Made by a program: the position numbers and the translations under genes
From: Mactromeris polynyma
Taxonomy: Eukaryota; Mollusca; Bivalvia; Venerida; Mactridae
Assembly (NCBI GenBank): GCA_032209605.1
Contig: JASFXZ010000001.1
Coordinates: 22,634,619-22,698,618, forward strand
Length of the DNA stretch: 64,000 bases
Direction: 5' to 3'
Shown here: in pieces, positions 46,801 to 59,498 of the stretch
How positions within the stretch are numbered: the first letter of the stretch is position 1
Layout of the letters: each line of letters opens with the position of its first letter
Notes under the pieces: generated by a model
Seen by the model: the letters and a program-made list of their open reading frames with translations, nothing else
Databases searched by the model: none
What the model was told of the DNA's origin: nothing

Positions 46801-49800
46801 ATGTTTTGACTAGCAAAATGCGAAGCACAACATTCGTTTGAATATTCATAATAACATGTTTAATGCAGACTACTGGAATACTGGAACTCATTATTAGTCC
46901 TAAATATTAGTGAACATAATGTTTTATATCAAAGTATTGGAATTTATTTCGCAAAACGGGCTACTAGATTTTGTTCAATCACCGCTACACACGTAACACC
47001 ATCCTTTACGATGATTAGAATAAACATCATTTAAATAAACCGGTTTCCCTTTGAGCAGTTTAATCACGGCTCTGAATTAATTTATCTCTTTAAGAAAGTA
47101 TCGACGTTTTGGTTACCAGAACAAAATGTGTTTCGTCTTTTCTGTTTTTGTTTGCTTATAAAGACTATCAGGTATGCAATTCCGCCTTGAATGCATCTAA
47201 ATCGTTACAGCTTACCTTTGGACAAATAAGCAAGCAGTTACACTCTTTTGTTTCATTGAGCATCGCAGACACTAGACATACGTCTTGCTTCTGTATTCAA
47301 CAATGAAACGGGTGCTCAAGATGCTATTATAGATAAAGTGTTTGTAGTTTTCCATCAGTTCAGATTGATAGTCTATCACAAAGAGAATGCAATACATCAA
47401 CATGCAACTGCATCTAATGCATCATCTTTTTCTTGTATCGGTTCTCACGTCTAAATCAGAATTACACGGAGCACGATAAGAGTATCAAAGTCTCAAGGAA
47501 TTATAGTATTTCCTGTAGTGCCAGTATAGACGTAATCACGAAAAGGCAATAAGAACAAATAACTAGGAAAACAAATTACTAAAGAAAACATTCAAATAGA
47601 GTAGGAGAAGGTTTTTGCCACTTTTTATCGAATAACATATATCTGTTAACTAGCAAGCTGTTAAGAGACACTCAGTGTCTAGGTTAAGTTTGATAACGTA
47701 CGTATTTAAGTGTACAATGAGCATAGTGAATGTGAATCAATTTAGTAAAATGATACATTCATAGGCCAGTGTAAATGGGAAACGTAACATGTAATATCGT
47801 CTTAATAGGGATCATTATATTTCTGAAATGAGTAACAAACGACACCATATACTTCTGGTCGGCTTAAACTAAAATTATGATTGAATTCAAACTGGAATTG
47901 GAATTGTAGAAAATTTAGTTTACTATCATTCAATTGTATATTATGATATAGATATCAATATATAAAGTGATGTAATTTGATTATGCCGTAAATAATCCAC
48001 GTTTTCAATTTTCTAAACCGTACACTTAGTCATTTAATAATGCAATTCACAGTCATTTTAAAATGCCATATTGCAGAAATACGAATATATGAAACGTTTA
48101 TACAGATTCTATGTATTACTATGTTTTGCATACAAATCTGTACTTAAGTTTGAAGAAAGAACTGATTACATATTTTGCATCTTCGAAATTAAGGCTTTAA
48201 AGTGAAAACGTGGCATCACAATTGATTTAATAAATGTTTCTAAAGCACACTTAACACTACGCGGAATATTACAAACACAGTCTGATATTAAACTTAAATT
48301 TCGACAATATATAAACTGTATTTTTCCAAATTAAATGCAATACTACTTTCAAGTTGGCAAATTTATCATGTACTTTATCTTTAATTCTGTGCAAAATGTT
48401 GCCTTTTTAATCACGAGCCACATAATTGAATTTGTGGCTTTAAACAAATAGCTTTTCAGGCGCGAAGAAATGCAATTCAAATCGTTCAGTTCCCTGCGGC
48501 AAGAAGGGATTTTAGAAATTACAAAGCAAATTCAATTATTTAGTTTCAAATTCAACGATTTGCATCAAATTATGATACCGGCATATTTAAATAGCTATGA
48601 CACCTATGAGGTTAGGTTAGAATTGAATTGATCGGTTGACATTCGGAATCGTATTTAGCAAGTAGCATATGAGCTTCAGCAATTACTCACTTATTTCGTT
48701 GTTTGGTTTGCAATATGATCGTGAGGATTGCGTTGTATAAATAAGCAAAATGATCGTATAATTTGTGCAATATGAAGCTAATTGAGTTGTACTAATGCAG
48801 CTCTAAGATCTAACCAGCGATTTAGTAGACACCAGAAGATATATTATCTACAAGTTAGTATAGTAAAACTAATAAACATGCTTTATATCAGAGGTTGAAG
48901 TAAAGTGCTCCTTCCAATTAGTTCATTCAGTAATAATGTATAGCGTGGAGAGTAACATTCTTGACGTCTGTAGCATAGCCACTCGAGAAACAGTTAATGG
49001 TTTTACTGATCAGAATGTTTGCACATCAAAGAAATCTACGTTTCATAGTTTTCCTAAACACTAAATCTCACGATTGGGTATACACTGGACTACTTTTTCT
49101 GATAGGTCACTTTTGGTTTCAGCTGTATACTAGTTTTGATAGATTTTTTATAAGGCAATAATATTTTAATATACACGTATATTGTTTGTACAAATATGCG
49201 TATGTTTTGTATGTTAAAGGTTGAAAATGAAGTAAAACAAATTTAATTAATTAATATTGCACTTTATTAATTTATTTATTTCGAGAAATTTGACAATATC
49301 TGAAGAGATGAATCAGAAATGCGTGTAAGTGTAGTTTAATTATCAGTTCATATAATTAACGCATATTTTGTATTCGCTGCGTTAGCATTGATACAAAAGT
49401 AACCACAGTCTAATATTTCTTCTAAAACCTTGCATCAAGAAATATTTCCCCTTTATTAAAGGTTCTTGCACATGCTTACTCGTTTCGATTAAAAGCCTCG
49501 TTCATTTGTATGTTATATAGACAAACGATGTAAATCTTTTAATAAAGGGCATTAGTCAAAGCAAAATGAGAATCTGAACTTAGGATACTAAATTGTCCAA
49601 CGCGTAAGGACTTATATCAATATCAATGGGTGCATTCGGATTAATTACCCGGAATTTCACAAGTAGACCATGTTCTAGACAGTGTCATTTCAATTCAAGT
49701 GCCAAAATTTAGACGAAACTGCTTAATACGTATAAATTAAATGAAAATCGTGACTTACAAACACAACATAAGCGTTCTTCCATGATTAACCAACGCAAAA

Positions 49801-49949
49801 TAAGTTTCATAATGTCCAATTTAAATGACGAGTTACTCGCAGAAATGTCCTAATGATCAGGAAAGTCTCAAACTGATTATAGACATTTCTGTAGTAAGCA
49901 TACCAAACGTGTATTAATTCCATCTTTCGAATTGTATAACAGTTTAATT
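43840..49949. other. Non-coding, about 6 kb, no gene recognised
   Basis: AT-rich DNA. The stretch 45600-45850 is A/G-rich on the plus strand and might be decayed family A in minus orientation (weak). Frames at 46133-46484 and 47109-47306 (+) have no domain. No clear splice-bounded exon was found. Confidence 0.4.
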
Positions 49950-50115
49950 ATGTTTGTGCATTACTTGCACCCCTATTCCCTTGTGTATATTACCCTTGCA
50001 CCTCCTCATGCTTGATGTTTTGTGGATGCGTTGTTTTCCCGGAGATCTGTGTAGAGGCATTGTCTTGTGTATGTGGCGTTCCCTGTTGCATAATTCGCAT
50101 ACTCATATAATATCA
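49950..50115 (+). repeat. Dispersed repeat family A, copy near 50 kb
   Basis: Contains CTTGCACCCCTATTCCCTTG, ACCCTTGCACCTCCTCATGC, TGATGTTTTGTGGATG, TTGTTTTCCCGGAGATCTGTG, GAGGCATTGTCTTGTGTATG and TGGCGTTCCCTGT. Well preserved end section. Confidence 0.75.
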
Positions 50116-50328
50116 GGAAAATGTGTCTTTGATAATAATCAATTGCACGTGACTCCACAACAAATCCTGGTGTCAAAATATCGAATAGAATTTGTAGAAT
50201 AACAAAATGCGTGCACTTCTTGAACAAAATACACTAAGTCACTTTTAAATAATTACAATACATTAGTTAAGTTTATCAAAGGTCTTAATGTTGAACTTGG
50301 GACATAAACTTCTTTCGTTTTTCGGCCA

Positions 50329-50530
50329 AGCCGTATAACATGGCTTTGCTATTTGCATATCAGTGTTGTGTAAACCAATCAAATCTTACGTTAACCATTA
50401 AACCAACTTCTCCTCAACAGAACAACGTTTGTAACCTTGACGCGGAGTGGTTAACCTTTCGATAAGGGGTACGTTACCTTACCGAAATCCACTGAATTTC
50501 GGAAAATTCACCTAAATCCATTTTCTATTA
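50329..50530 (+). repeat. Dispersed repeat C, copy 2
   Basis: Inverted partner of 43655-43839, about 6.5 kb away. It contains GCTTTGCTATTTGCATATCA, GTGTAAACCAATCAAATCTT and TTACCGAAATCCACTGAATT boxes, plus about 15 extra bases (GTGGTTAACCTTTCG) absent from copy 1. Confidence 0.85.
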
Positions 50531-52729
50531 CCGAACTCCACTTATAATACAACATCCGTACTATATGTTCACCAAACCTAAAAACGTTCACTTGTATATT
50601 GATATGTATTTTGTCTTCCGAAGCACTATTATTGCAATGGTGTTATGTTCGCAAAGAAAACATTTTGATCACGATAGAGTCGTTATTCTTACGATTGTAA
50701 ACATAACAACGTGTATGAAAACTAGATGAACTTAATTTTGCTTACCTTTTAACAACTTTGTCTTAATGTAGATCTATAGTATTTTTCAAGATTTATCTAG
50801 CGAGTAGTGATGTTAGTCAACATCTCGGGAAATTGCCCGGCGTTGGAATTAGAAGATTCTTGGTTTTATGTACAAGTCTCGATCATTTGTAATGTTTTAA
50901 TCAGATAAATAGATTTATTACATGAATGTGTGATTTCACGACTGATACAATAAGTACTGATGAACTTTATTGAAACAGACTATAATGTCTATGACTAGTC
51001 TCACTACGAGTTATTGGTATCCAATCTCCTACGAAATTATCTCCCCTAACATGTATCTGAGTTACTATAATGTAGCATAATTGAGTAACCAGCAATCGTA
51101 AAATCTCGGCATTTTTTAATGTTGCTCAATAAATCTTAACTTTTAGATTGCAACTAATTTGCTTGCTTTAGATAACGCCATCTTTTTTCAAGATATATCT
51201 TGTTACAATCTACAACGTACAATGAATATCCATTTACAAGGCGACTGTTGGATACATTAACAAACTGTTTGATTAATGTTTTATCACGTTCCAGTCCGAG
51301 TGTTTATCGTAATTAAAGACAAGATCAGGAAAACAAACGACACTCAGTCGTCTGTGTGTTGTTCAGTTTCCATTTCCTGATCTGATATTTTTGTCGTGTT
51401 GTGACTGTTCGCTGAAGTGCTTCTCAGTTGATTTGTGGTGACTAAAAACGCCATTATGTACAACTACAGGACACCTAATTAATTCATTAATTTTATTACT
51501 TGTCCCATATATATCTTGAATAATCGTATTGCGGTTTCGTTGCCATGGTGACGAAATGAACCATTATACGTAAGTCTTAGTGTGATTAATGACATTCAAT
51601 CCTGAAACCATTTGGAATGCGAGACTGAAATGGAAGCTAAGTCAATTTGAATGGCGTGTGTTACACACTCGAATAGTGGAAAGAGAAACGTAGTTAACCC
51701 TTCCATCGAAATCTATTCGGTTGACATATGCAGGCCTGCACGATACATCACTTAAGATTGAATTGAGTCCAAATATTTAAAATTCTTATAGGTCTTTAAA
51801 CTGTAAAAGTCATGTTTCCTTACAGAGAACTGTATAATACAACCAGTATTCATCTATCTAATGCATTTTTAGCACTTATGACAACGTACTATATGAAAAA
51901 CAACATACTGGGTCTTAAAAGAAATGCATGCGAATCTAAATATTTCGTACAACGAGTCCTTAACTATACGTTTGTTTACCAATTTCAATACTTTGATCTT
52001 ACACGTAAGGCCATCCATTCCTGACTATGTAAACGGCACAACCTCCACACCGGTTGGTTGCTTGCTGTCTATCCGAAGGGATACACGATGTTGAAGAAAT
52101 CTTTATCGGATGTTTGCCTGCACTTGTTTCTAGTTTATATTTTCCTCCGACAGCCTAATGACAGGGTATTGTTTTATGTTCACTAGTGGACTTACTTTTA
52201 AATCATGTCGTAACAGTTGGAATAGACTAAAAGTAATTAATTTTGACATATATTCAATATATTCCCACTATTTTCTATGTAGATTGATAAAGTGCAACAA
52301 TAGTTAAATCGTTAAAAGGAAGTGTACTTACAAATAAGTCTTCAATACGTGTTTGAATCATGAAAACCTTGTATACATAAACCAAGACATTTTTTGTTTC
52401 CGATATATTTCACTCAAATGAATTTAAAGAAAGCACTGATAGAATATTTGAAAGTAACACCTCATGTCAAAACACAATATGTTCATGCACATGAGCAATT
52501 CATTGGTTTGTTTATTGACATTGAACTTTTTACAACTTATGGTGTTGGTCGGTCATTCGATTCGGTTTAGATTTTAGATACTTAAAGAAGTCCTGCACAC
52601 AAGGACAATCTGATTGGAATCGGGGAATGACTGAGGTACTAAACAAGACTATAAGTATGACCTATTTTTAATTATGAAATGTGTGATACACACATTAGTT
52701 TACATCGTCGACCCCTCGAATATTTTAAA
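50531..52729. other. Non-coding, nothing recognised
   Basis: The plus frame 51812-52024 has no domain. No supported gene. Confidence 0.4.
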
Positions 52730-52875
52730 ACATCCGGGACGGTCTGCCGGATCGAGCCGGAACAACAGGGTTCATTACGGGTCATTCCGCCGCGGTTGTC
52801 TTCCGGTTTGACAAGATTACTCCCGAACCATCATCGGGACGTACCAGTGCGCCAATCCGGGACAGTGAGAATGGG
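52730..52875. other. GC- and CpG-rich island of about 145 bp
   Basis: A sharp compositional break within AT-rich DNA: many CCGG, CGG and TCCG triplets, ATCCGGGACGG near 52732 and AATCCGGGACAG near 52854 as possible terminal direct repeats. A plus frame is open across it (52679-52882) but shows no domain. Origin unknown: SINE fragment, insertion or unmethylated element. Confidence 0.5.
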
Positions 52876-55800
52876 GCTTTAGGTCAAAATATTTCAAACT
52901 ACAATATTGACAGCCACTACAAAAATTGAATGCTACTGCGTCAATAACTTCTAAAAAGGCATTTGCAACTTGCTTATTTGCTAATACAATTCAATAAATT
53001 ATTCAACAATTACTATTAAAATCAGTTGATTTGTTTTTCGTACAATTAAGTATCACATCTCTATTTGAGCATATATTTGCATATTATTATCGCTTTTGTC
53101 CAAAGTTTTATTATATTTCTATATTTTGGCTATACACATTGTAATGTAGTAGATTTTGTCGGAATACATTTTTGTACTTGTTTTCTAATCGATGGAAAAT
53201 ACATAAACTCTTCTGTTTACAAGACAATGCCGTCGCAACTTGCAACATACTTCCATGACACTGGCATGTGTGATGTATGTCAAAATGTTGAATTGTGTTT
53301 AATCATCTATCATATAATAAAACAAGTAACAGCTTCAAATATTATTCGATCTCATGCTCAAACGATGTAAAATATATGTTATGCATGCTTAATTATCAAT
53401 AAAGCCAGTCGTAAAGAATACAACAACCTTCAATGGAATGATTCAGTGGGCATTGCCTTGACTACATACTATTGTTTTGTTAGATTAAGAAATGAAAACA
53501 AACTAAATCCCGTAAAACGTGGCATGGATTTTTTTCTGTCTCTATCATTACATTGATGTATGAATCAGCATCACCAATTACTTAGAACAATCGACCATTA
53601 TATACATGTTTTGTATCAGAGTCATTTACTCGCTTAGTAATTACATAATACTAATCAGCATGATTGATATTTATCGTTTATATAACCATGGGAGCGATAT
53701 ATTCACACATGTTAGTGCAGATACCCGAAAGGCAATATTATCCAATCATTTAGCAGAAATTTCATTTTTACTCGAGGCATAGTACCAAGTACAAAATGGT
53801 TTTTTAATGTTGTGGTTTTCATTATTAATCATCAATAAATCTGACTGATAAAAATGGAATAAAAACAAATACTATGGCAATCGCCATATCTTATCAAACA
53901 TGAGCTTTTATGTCGGGAATAAATTATTTTGTTTCATTTATATCGAAATAATGATAATTTAAAACTAGTTGCAACTGATTATTTGTCTGTCAATTCGAGT
54001 TAAAAGTTCGAATTTACATAGGATGTAATTTTTTTGTCATATTTCAAATATCGATTTGTCTACATAAGTAAGTCACTAATTAGTGAACATTATTATCATA
54101 AGAATTAATACTTTAATCATAATTACGAATGCAGAATAATGCACAGCTATTGAAATTGTTCTATTACCTGTCGAATTTTGCACCACAATGATGTCCATTA
54201 TTCAACATGAGTTAATCTAAAATATTTTCAGTGTATGGATTGGCAATTAAGGCATTATTAAATTGTGACACACATGCCCAGTAACACTAATGATAATAAT
54301 TTGCGTAACAGGCTACGAACATTGATTATACCCTTGACAGCGAAAGATTAATTACAAATGCTTTTATTGCTTCAAACTGACGATAATGATTATTTCATTA
54401 ATTCATTCCGCATGTGTCACATGACTCCTTATCGTATTTGCTCTACATTTCTAATACTACACAATAAGTCCTTGACTGGGGGCTTCCGTCACCGTGTAGT
54501 TATGGTCGCCGACTTCAAATGACTTGACCTTCACAGAATACCTCACGTGGTGTAGAATTCGTGCGCGATGAAGCTATCCAGTTGAAAGGTTACCCAAGTG
54601 CCTGCCTTTCTAGAATGGGCTCCGGGAGTCTTCTTTCAACTTGTTTATGTTTTTTGAAACCTCATTACAAAAATAAGTAATTGACCCTGTAATGGAATAA
54701 GATTTAATTAAGAAGCATTTAGTATATGACATCGTGGCACTGTCATAGTTTAATCATCAAGTTTCATACGTAAGTTTCAGGCGCCGGTATGCCTTCTGAA
54801 TATTACTAATATATTACGTTTTATCATTTAAACTCTTTCATTAGTGGCTGGTTTGAGATCGCATAGTTTGATTAGAATTGTGGGAATTACCATGGTAACT
54901 CTCTTCCAAACAGTTCTAAGCATAGTTTGTCATGGACATTGTTATTTCAGATGCTTATATACTTGTAAGTTATGTATATGCAAACAAATTAAATCTAAGC
55001 CGGGAAAATCATTATGTAGATATGTATACCACTAATAATACGATACAAAGACACAAACAATACATTAACGGAAAGCTTACAAGAAGATACATTACAAACC
55101 TTTAGTATGTATTAAAGAAGTAATTGCATTCCGTGAATAATTTGGGACAGGGCACTGTGGGAATTGCTTGATTCCATACAATTAGCGAATAAATAATCAC
55201 CATGTTTCTTCAAAAGATTTTATTGTCCTCAAAATCACCAATCATGTAACTATGACAAAGTTCAATTCTTCAGTCTTCTCATCTATTGTATAAATGAAAT
55301 GGGTTATTTTGCCAAGAGGTCGTATAAATATTACATTAATTTGACACTCTAAAATGACTTCCGTTCAGAATACAGATGTTCGGAAAACTTATTACTTTAT
55401 CATTATCATTTATTTGCCGTAGTTTTTAGGTTCACAAACATTTGCCTATTCCGGTTTATCGCATTCCGATAATAGTTTAAAGAAAACATTACACTCAGCA
55501 CAAAGAAGGAATAAATCTTCGACATAATGCACATCAATATTCCCTGAGAGTACTCAACAACTTCAATATATCGTTTAAAATGAATGTTTAAAACGGAAGC
55601 GAAATATAAAAGACATGGAATTATGAGATTTAGACTCATCATAAAATGACTGAATTTCCACCTCATTAAATAGTGTGTTTTTTATGGAACGTCAGCTATG
55701 GATTTGGTCTGGTACATTGATATTATAAATTTCATCAAGTTATGTCAAAATTTAAAACAAATATGGTAAATACAGAGCTATTTGAAGACAATTGATGGAA

Positions 55801-56415
55801 GAAAGGTAAGAAACAAATGGCTTCTAAATACTGTAAATATTGAAGACAACGCTAATGAGATAAGTATACTAAGTTAGATGGACCGTTCGTAGAACTGATG
55901 GGTATTGGGAACATTCTCATTCATTAAAACAACGATGTATCAAAAAAGATGTCGAGAATGAAATGCCACATACAAAGCACATAGCCACCCCACAAGCACA
56001 ATGAGACATTACAAACATGCACATATGTCAACAACTACAAAAACAAAATGGACACAAGACACCAACAGTCTTTGCTAAACCCTATACAGCAAAATACAAC
56101 AACATATTTTGCGACACCAGACGAGCTGTATATAATTTTGATGAAACCAATTCTTCAATTTTAGAAAGAAGCTCATTTTCACTCATTTTCGCCTCGAATA
56201 ACCACGTGCTCTTAAATACCGGCTGCCAAACAATTTACGATTTGCCTTGAATGAAGTCGTCCGGTAGAATGACCTAACATATCTGTCACACATAGCAAAA
56301 TCATCCACCGGAGCATACACACGACTGACCCTCACTGTATGATATATAGTACGCGGACTTTCAAAAAATTCATATAAAAACTCACTACTGTGTATATACT
56401 ACGCGTAAGACAACC
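52876..56415. other. Non-coding, nothing certain
   Basis: The plus frame 53065-53370 (101 residues) is Cys/Ile-rich without a domain. The minus frame 55406-55666 has hydrophobic stretches but no family features. Confidence 0.4.
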
Positions 56416-56447
56416 ATTTCACGCTATACTAACGAAACGCGTGAAAT
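56416..56447. repeat. Perfect 9-bp inverted repeat
   Basis: ATTTCACGC and GCGTGAAAT enclose a 14-base loop; an ACGCG also lies just upstream (56401). Confidence 0.6.
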
Positions 56448-56554
56448 AAATATAAATAGTGGGTGCAGATAGGAGTAGAACAAAAAATGATGTGGACGGA
56501 TTGAATAAAAAAATCTTGATTTCATGAAACTGTCCAACACTGTCATGTAATAAA

Positions 56555-56660
56555 TTCGCAAAACATTAAAAGTTACGATGCAATGTTTTAGAGTATGTTT
56601 GTATGAAGTTATTAACACATTTTTTTCTCAAAAGTATTATATATTTTAAGCTAATTCAAT
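56555..56660 (+). repeat. Dispersed repeat B, copy 2
   Basis: AAAAGTTACGATGCAATGTTTT, AGAGTATGTTTGTATGAAG and TTTTTCTCAAAAG match 35405-35505 in order and orientation. Confidence 0.6.
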
Positions 56661-57599
56661 GAATTGGTTTACTGTGACTTGTCTGTGATACCAATGTTGG
56701 TGACTTGTATTTAGTTATTGTGCTTCTGTATAATTGATACATTGATAAGAAAATGTTCACATTATCTGAGAATTTTGAAGTAGTTTTTGATAGAGAATGA
56801 CATTAATTGTGTATAACCTTTATACAAATGTTCTACCTTCCCTTTCGATCTTCAATACGACAACCAATCGATGTCATTTTACTTAATGATTTAAATCTCG
56901 GCATTATTAATTCCTAATATCTGTAACATCAACTACATTCCTCCTGTCCATTAACATACAGTAACACGCAATATCAGAGCATAATGAATTGCACCAGATA
57001 TAAAGTATTTTGATCTTTCAGCTCAAAGATAAATCAGAAAATAGTCATTACAATCCTTATCGAACATATTACAAACTATATCACAATTATCTAAAACAGA
57101 ACTAATTATGTAATTGAATTCTCTTAATCCGGGAAAATGTGAGATACTACGTGTAATCTGCAAACACGTGGTTATGTTGGTTATGACTGCTTCTCCTGAT
57201 GGTTTCCGGAGTATTTGTTTTAATTACAGAATCAAGTTATCTATCACCGGAGGACTTGTCACTTATGACACTAAACCAGACACAGTTTTAATGATGTTCA
57301 ATCGAAGAGAAAAATGGTGGGAAGCTGGTGTTTGTCTCATTTTTATGTTTTGCATTTTTTCTCAAAAAATAATATAGACAAAATTAGGATTGTGAATGTG
57401 GCCTTTTCGCTTCTTCTCACCCGCTTCTCATTATCTTTAAACTCAAAATAAATTCGTCTTTTTTAATATCGGTGTAAATGCAGTATAAATACGTGATACT
57501 GCCAACATCGTAGATATCTTGTGACATTTGTTGGCTTCAACTAAACGTCAGTGTACACGAATTGAACATACATATGTATTAAGTAATGTTCAAATATAC
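56661..57599. other. Non-coding, nothing recognised
   Basis: The plus frame 57114-57377 has no domain. No repeat recognised. Confidence 0.4.
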
Positions 57600-57695
57600 C
57601 TTTGTGTCTGTAAGTGTTCGACAAGGTAATGGTGCTTCGTCTGATATGGTGTCTACTGTTCTCTTTATGAATCCTTTATTTACTTCGTGTAAAAT
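57600..57695 (-). CDS. Candidate internal exon, unknown protein (32 codons, phase 0)
   Basis: This has the best paired splice signals among the unassigned exons: acceptor TTTTAATTCAG|AT and donor AAG|GTATAT on the minus strand enclose exactly 96 open bases in phase 0. The peptide reads ILHEVNKGFIKRTVDTISDE then APLPCRTLTDTK, with balanced composition. No family recognised. It may be one exon of a minus-strand gene that also includes the candidates at 59-62.5 kb, but phases do not prove any joining. Confidence 0.4.
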
Positions 57696-59004
57696 CTGAA
57701 TTAAAATCCATGACGAATGCATTTTAAAGAAAGAAAATAGGATTTTCAAATTTACAATTGTAATACTTCGAATCACATTGCACATTTTCAAATTATAAAT
57801 TCGGAAAAAAATGCCCAGTACAAAGCAATAATTTATTTGTATCAGTAAAATAAATTACCTTTTCATACGCATATTCTTCCACCCCATATAACAAAACGCC
57901 CGATGTGATATCTCTGTAAGATACTATCAAAATAAATGTACGTCAAGTGATATACCATTGAATACCACTTCGAGCTGATTAAATTAAAAGAGTAACCTCG
58001 CGTTGGCCTTCTGTCTGTCTCTATCTGAATGATAAATATCGCTCACATGCGCTGCTGTTGAATAAGTATTCCCTGCGTGCACTTTACATCTTAATAATGT
58101 TGGCTAGGAATCAGACACAACCGTCTTGTTAGTGCCTGGTTTATACAGAAAACATGCAAACACGATTGAAGAGTCCACATCGGCTCAAAACACACTTGGA
58201 ACGTCATGAAAAATAAGGTCATAGTTTATACCATTATCTCCTGTTCTTAGTGTCTGAGTTATTATAACATTCCTCATGAAGGCAACGGATTATACATCTT
58301 CAGGAGTCACAAGGGGAAAATGTATTATGTTGCAATAAATGATAAAATTTAATACATTTGTTTATGTTCCGCCATAAGTAATTTCAATATGACAGAAAAG
58401 TTTGGCACTTACGATATTTTTCAACTTGCCATACATTGTATTTTTATAAGAAGATAATATGCATTACGATAATGCTAAAATTCGATAACTTTTTTTCATG
58501 AGATAAATTTCCAGACATCAAATTAAATAGCAACAAAACGTTGTGCAATTATACCTTGAGTTTTTGTTTGGCGCTAAACCAGTTAATTGTCCTCCGTTGT
58601 AAACAAATCTCAGGCCATATTATTTACAAACTCTCCAATGAGTTTCATACACGGGTTTCTACAAAACTGTCAAAGACAGTGCGAACTTTAGAAAACTGTT
58701 TCACTTAAGATCTCCTTGCTATAATCATAAGGTCAACGTATCAGATACTTAATGAGAAACATGCCAATATGTTTTATTCATGGATGTTTTTTACTAAAGC
58801 ACAAGGATAGATTGTATCATCCTGATCTGTACTGATTAAAACATTATACTTTAAGTGAATCTCACATGTAATTCTATCCCACCATTAATGATAATGATCA
58901 GCTTAACTCGAAATATAAGGGGAATGCGCCACTGACGAATGTCGAACTGTATCTAGCAAAACTATTAGCTTGGGTATTTTGATATTAATATTGAGAGCAG
59001 AAAC
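57696..59004. other. Non-coding, nothing recognised
   Basis: No supported gene or repeat. Confidence 0.4.
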
Positions 59005-59082
59005 CTACTCCAACTGTTTATAGATAAAAAGGCAGGCAGACCGATTTCGCTTTCAATCGTAGCCAAGAGTTCTGTAGTGAGC
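59005..59082 (-). CDS. Candidate internal exon, unknown protein
   Basis: The minus strand has a pyrimidine-rich acceptor (GTTTCTTCCAAAG|G), then an open stretch encoding LTTELLATIESEIGLPAFLS followed by INSWSR. The proposed donor (GTTTCT) is weak, so the 3' edge is uncertain. The peptide looks globular; no family recognised. Confidence 0.28.
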
Positions 59083-59461
59083 CTTTGGAAGAAACATGGA
59101 CCATATGTTAGTACTACCGACAAATCATATGTTTTTTGTAAAAACAATTCACCAGTGTTGCAGTTGTTATTCATGTCGAATTTGTTGCATATTCATAAAT
59201 CCATCACGGTCATTATGTCTTCTAAAAGCTGTATTCATTGACAGAAACATTATTTATATAGTATTTATTGAATTTACAATGAGAAAAGAACAAAATTGGT
59301 ATTTAAGAGACATTTTATATTGCTCTTCTATACTTTATTTTCAATCGTATGAGAATCATTATATCCTTTGAAACTGAACATTTTGACTTCTTGTTGTACT
59401 CATATTGGGTATCAATGAAGGCGAATGGTTTATTTATGAATTTTCCTTTACGTTCACTTAC

Positions 59462-59498
59462 CATAGCAGCTAAGACATGATTATCTAGTCTTATGTTG
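59462..59498 (-). CDS. Candidate small exon, unknown protein
   Basis: A consensus donor (CTATG|GTAAGTG) closes a short open stretch encoding NIRLDNHVLAAM. The nearest acceptor (CTTGTGCTTAG) makes it only 37 bases; it may start further upstream. It ends in phase 0, which does not fit the phase-2 entry of the next candidate at 59005-59082. Confidence 0.2.

Noticed and set aside
52745..52775. Possible tRNA B-box (GGCTCGATCC on the minus strand)
   Set aside because: No matching A-box and no cloverleaf around it; one short match in a GC-rich patch is likely chance.
52679..52882. 67-codon plus frame in the GC-rich island
   Set aside because: Open because high GC removes stop codons. No domain, splice signal or start context supports it.
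53065..53370. 101-codon plus frame
   Set aside because: Biased toward Ile, Cys and Phe, no recognisable domain; only a weak internal GTATGT. Not enough to call a gene.
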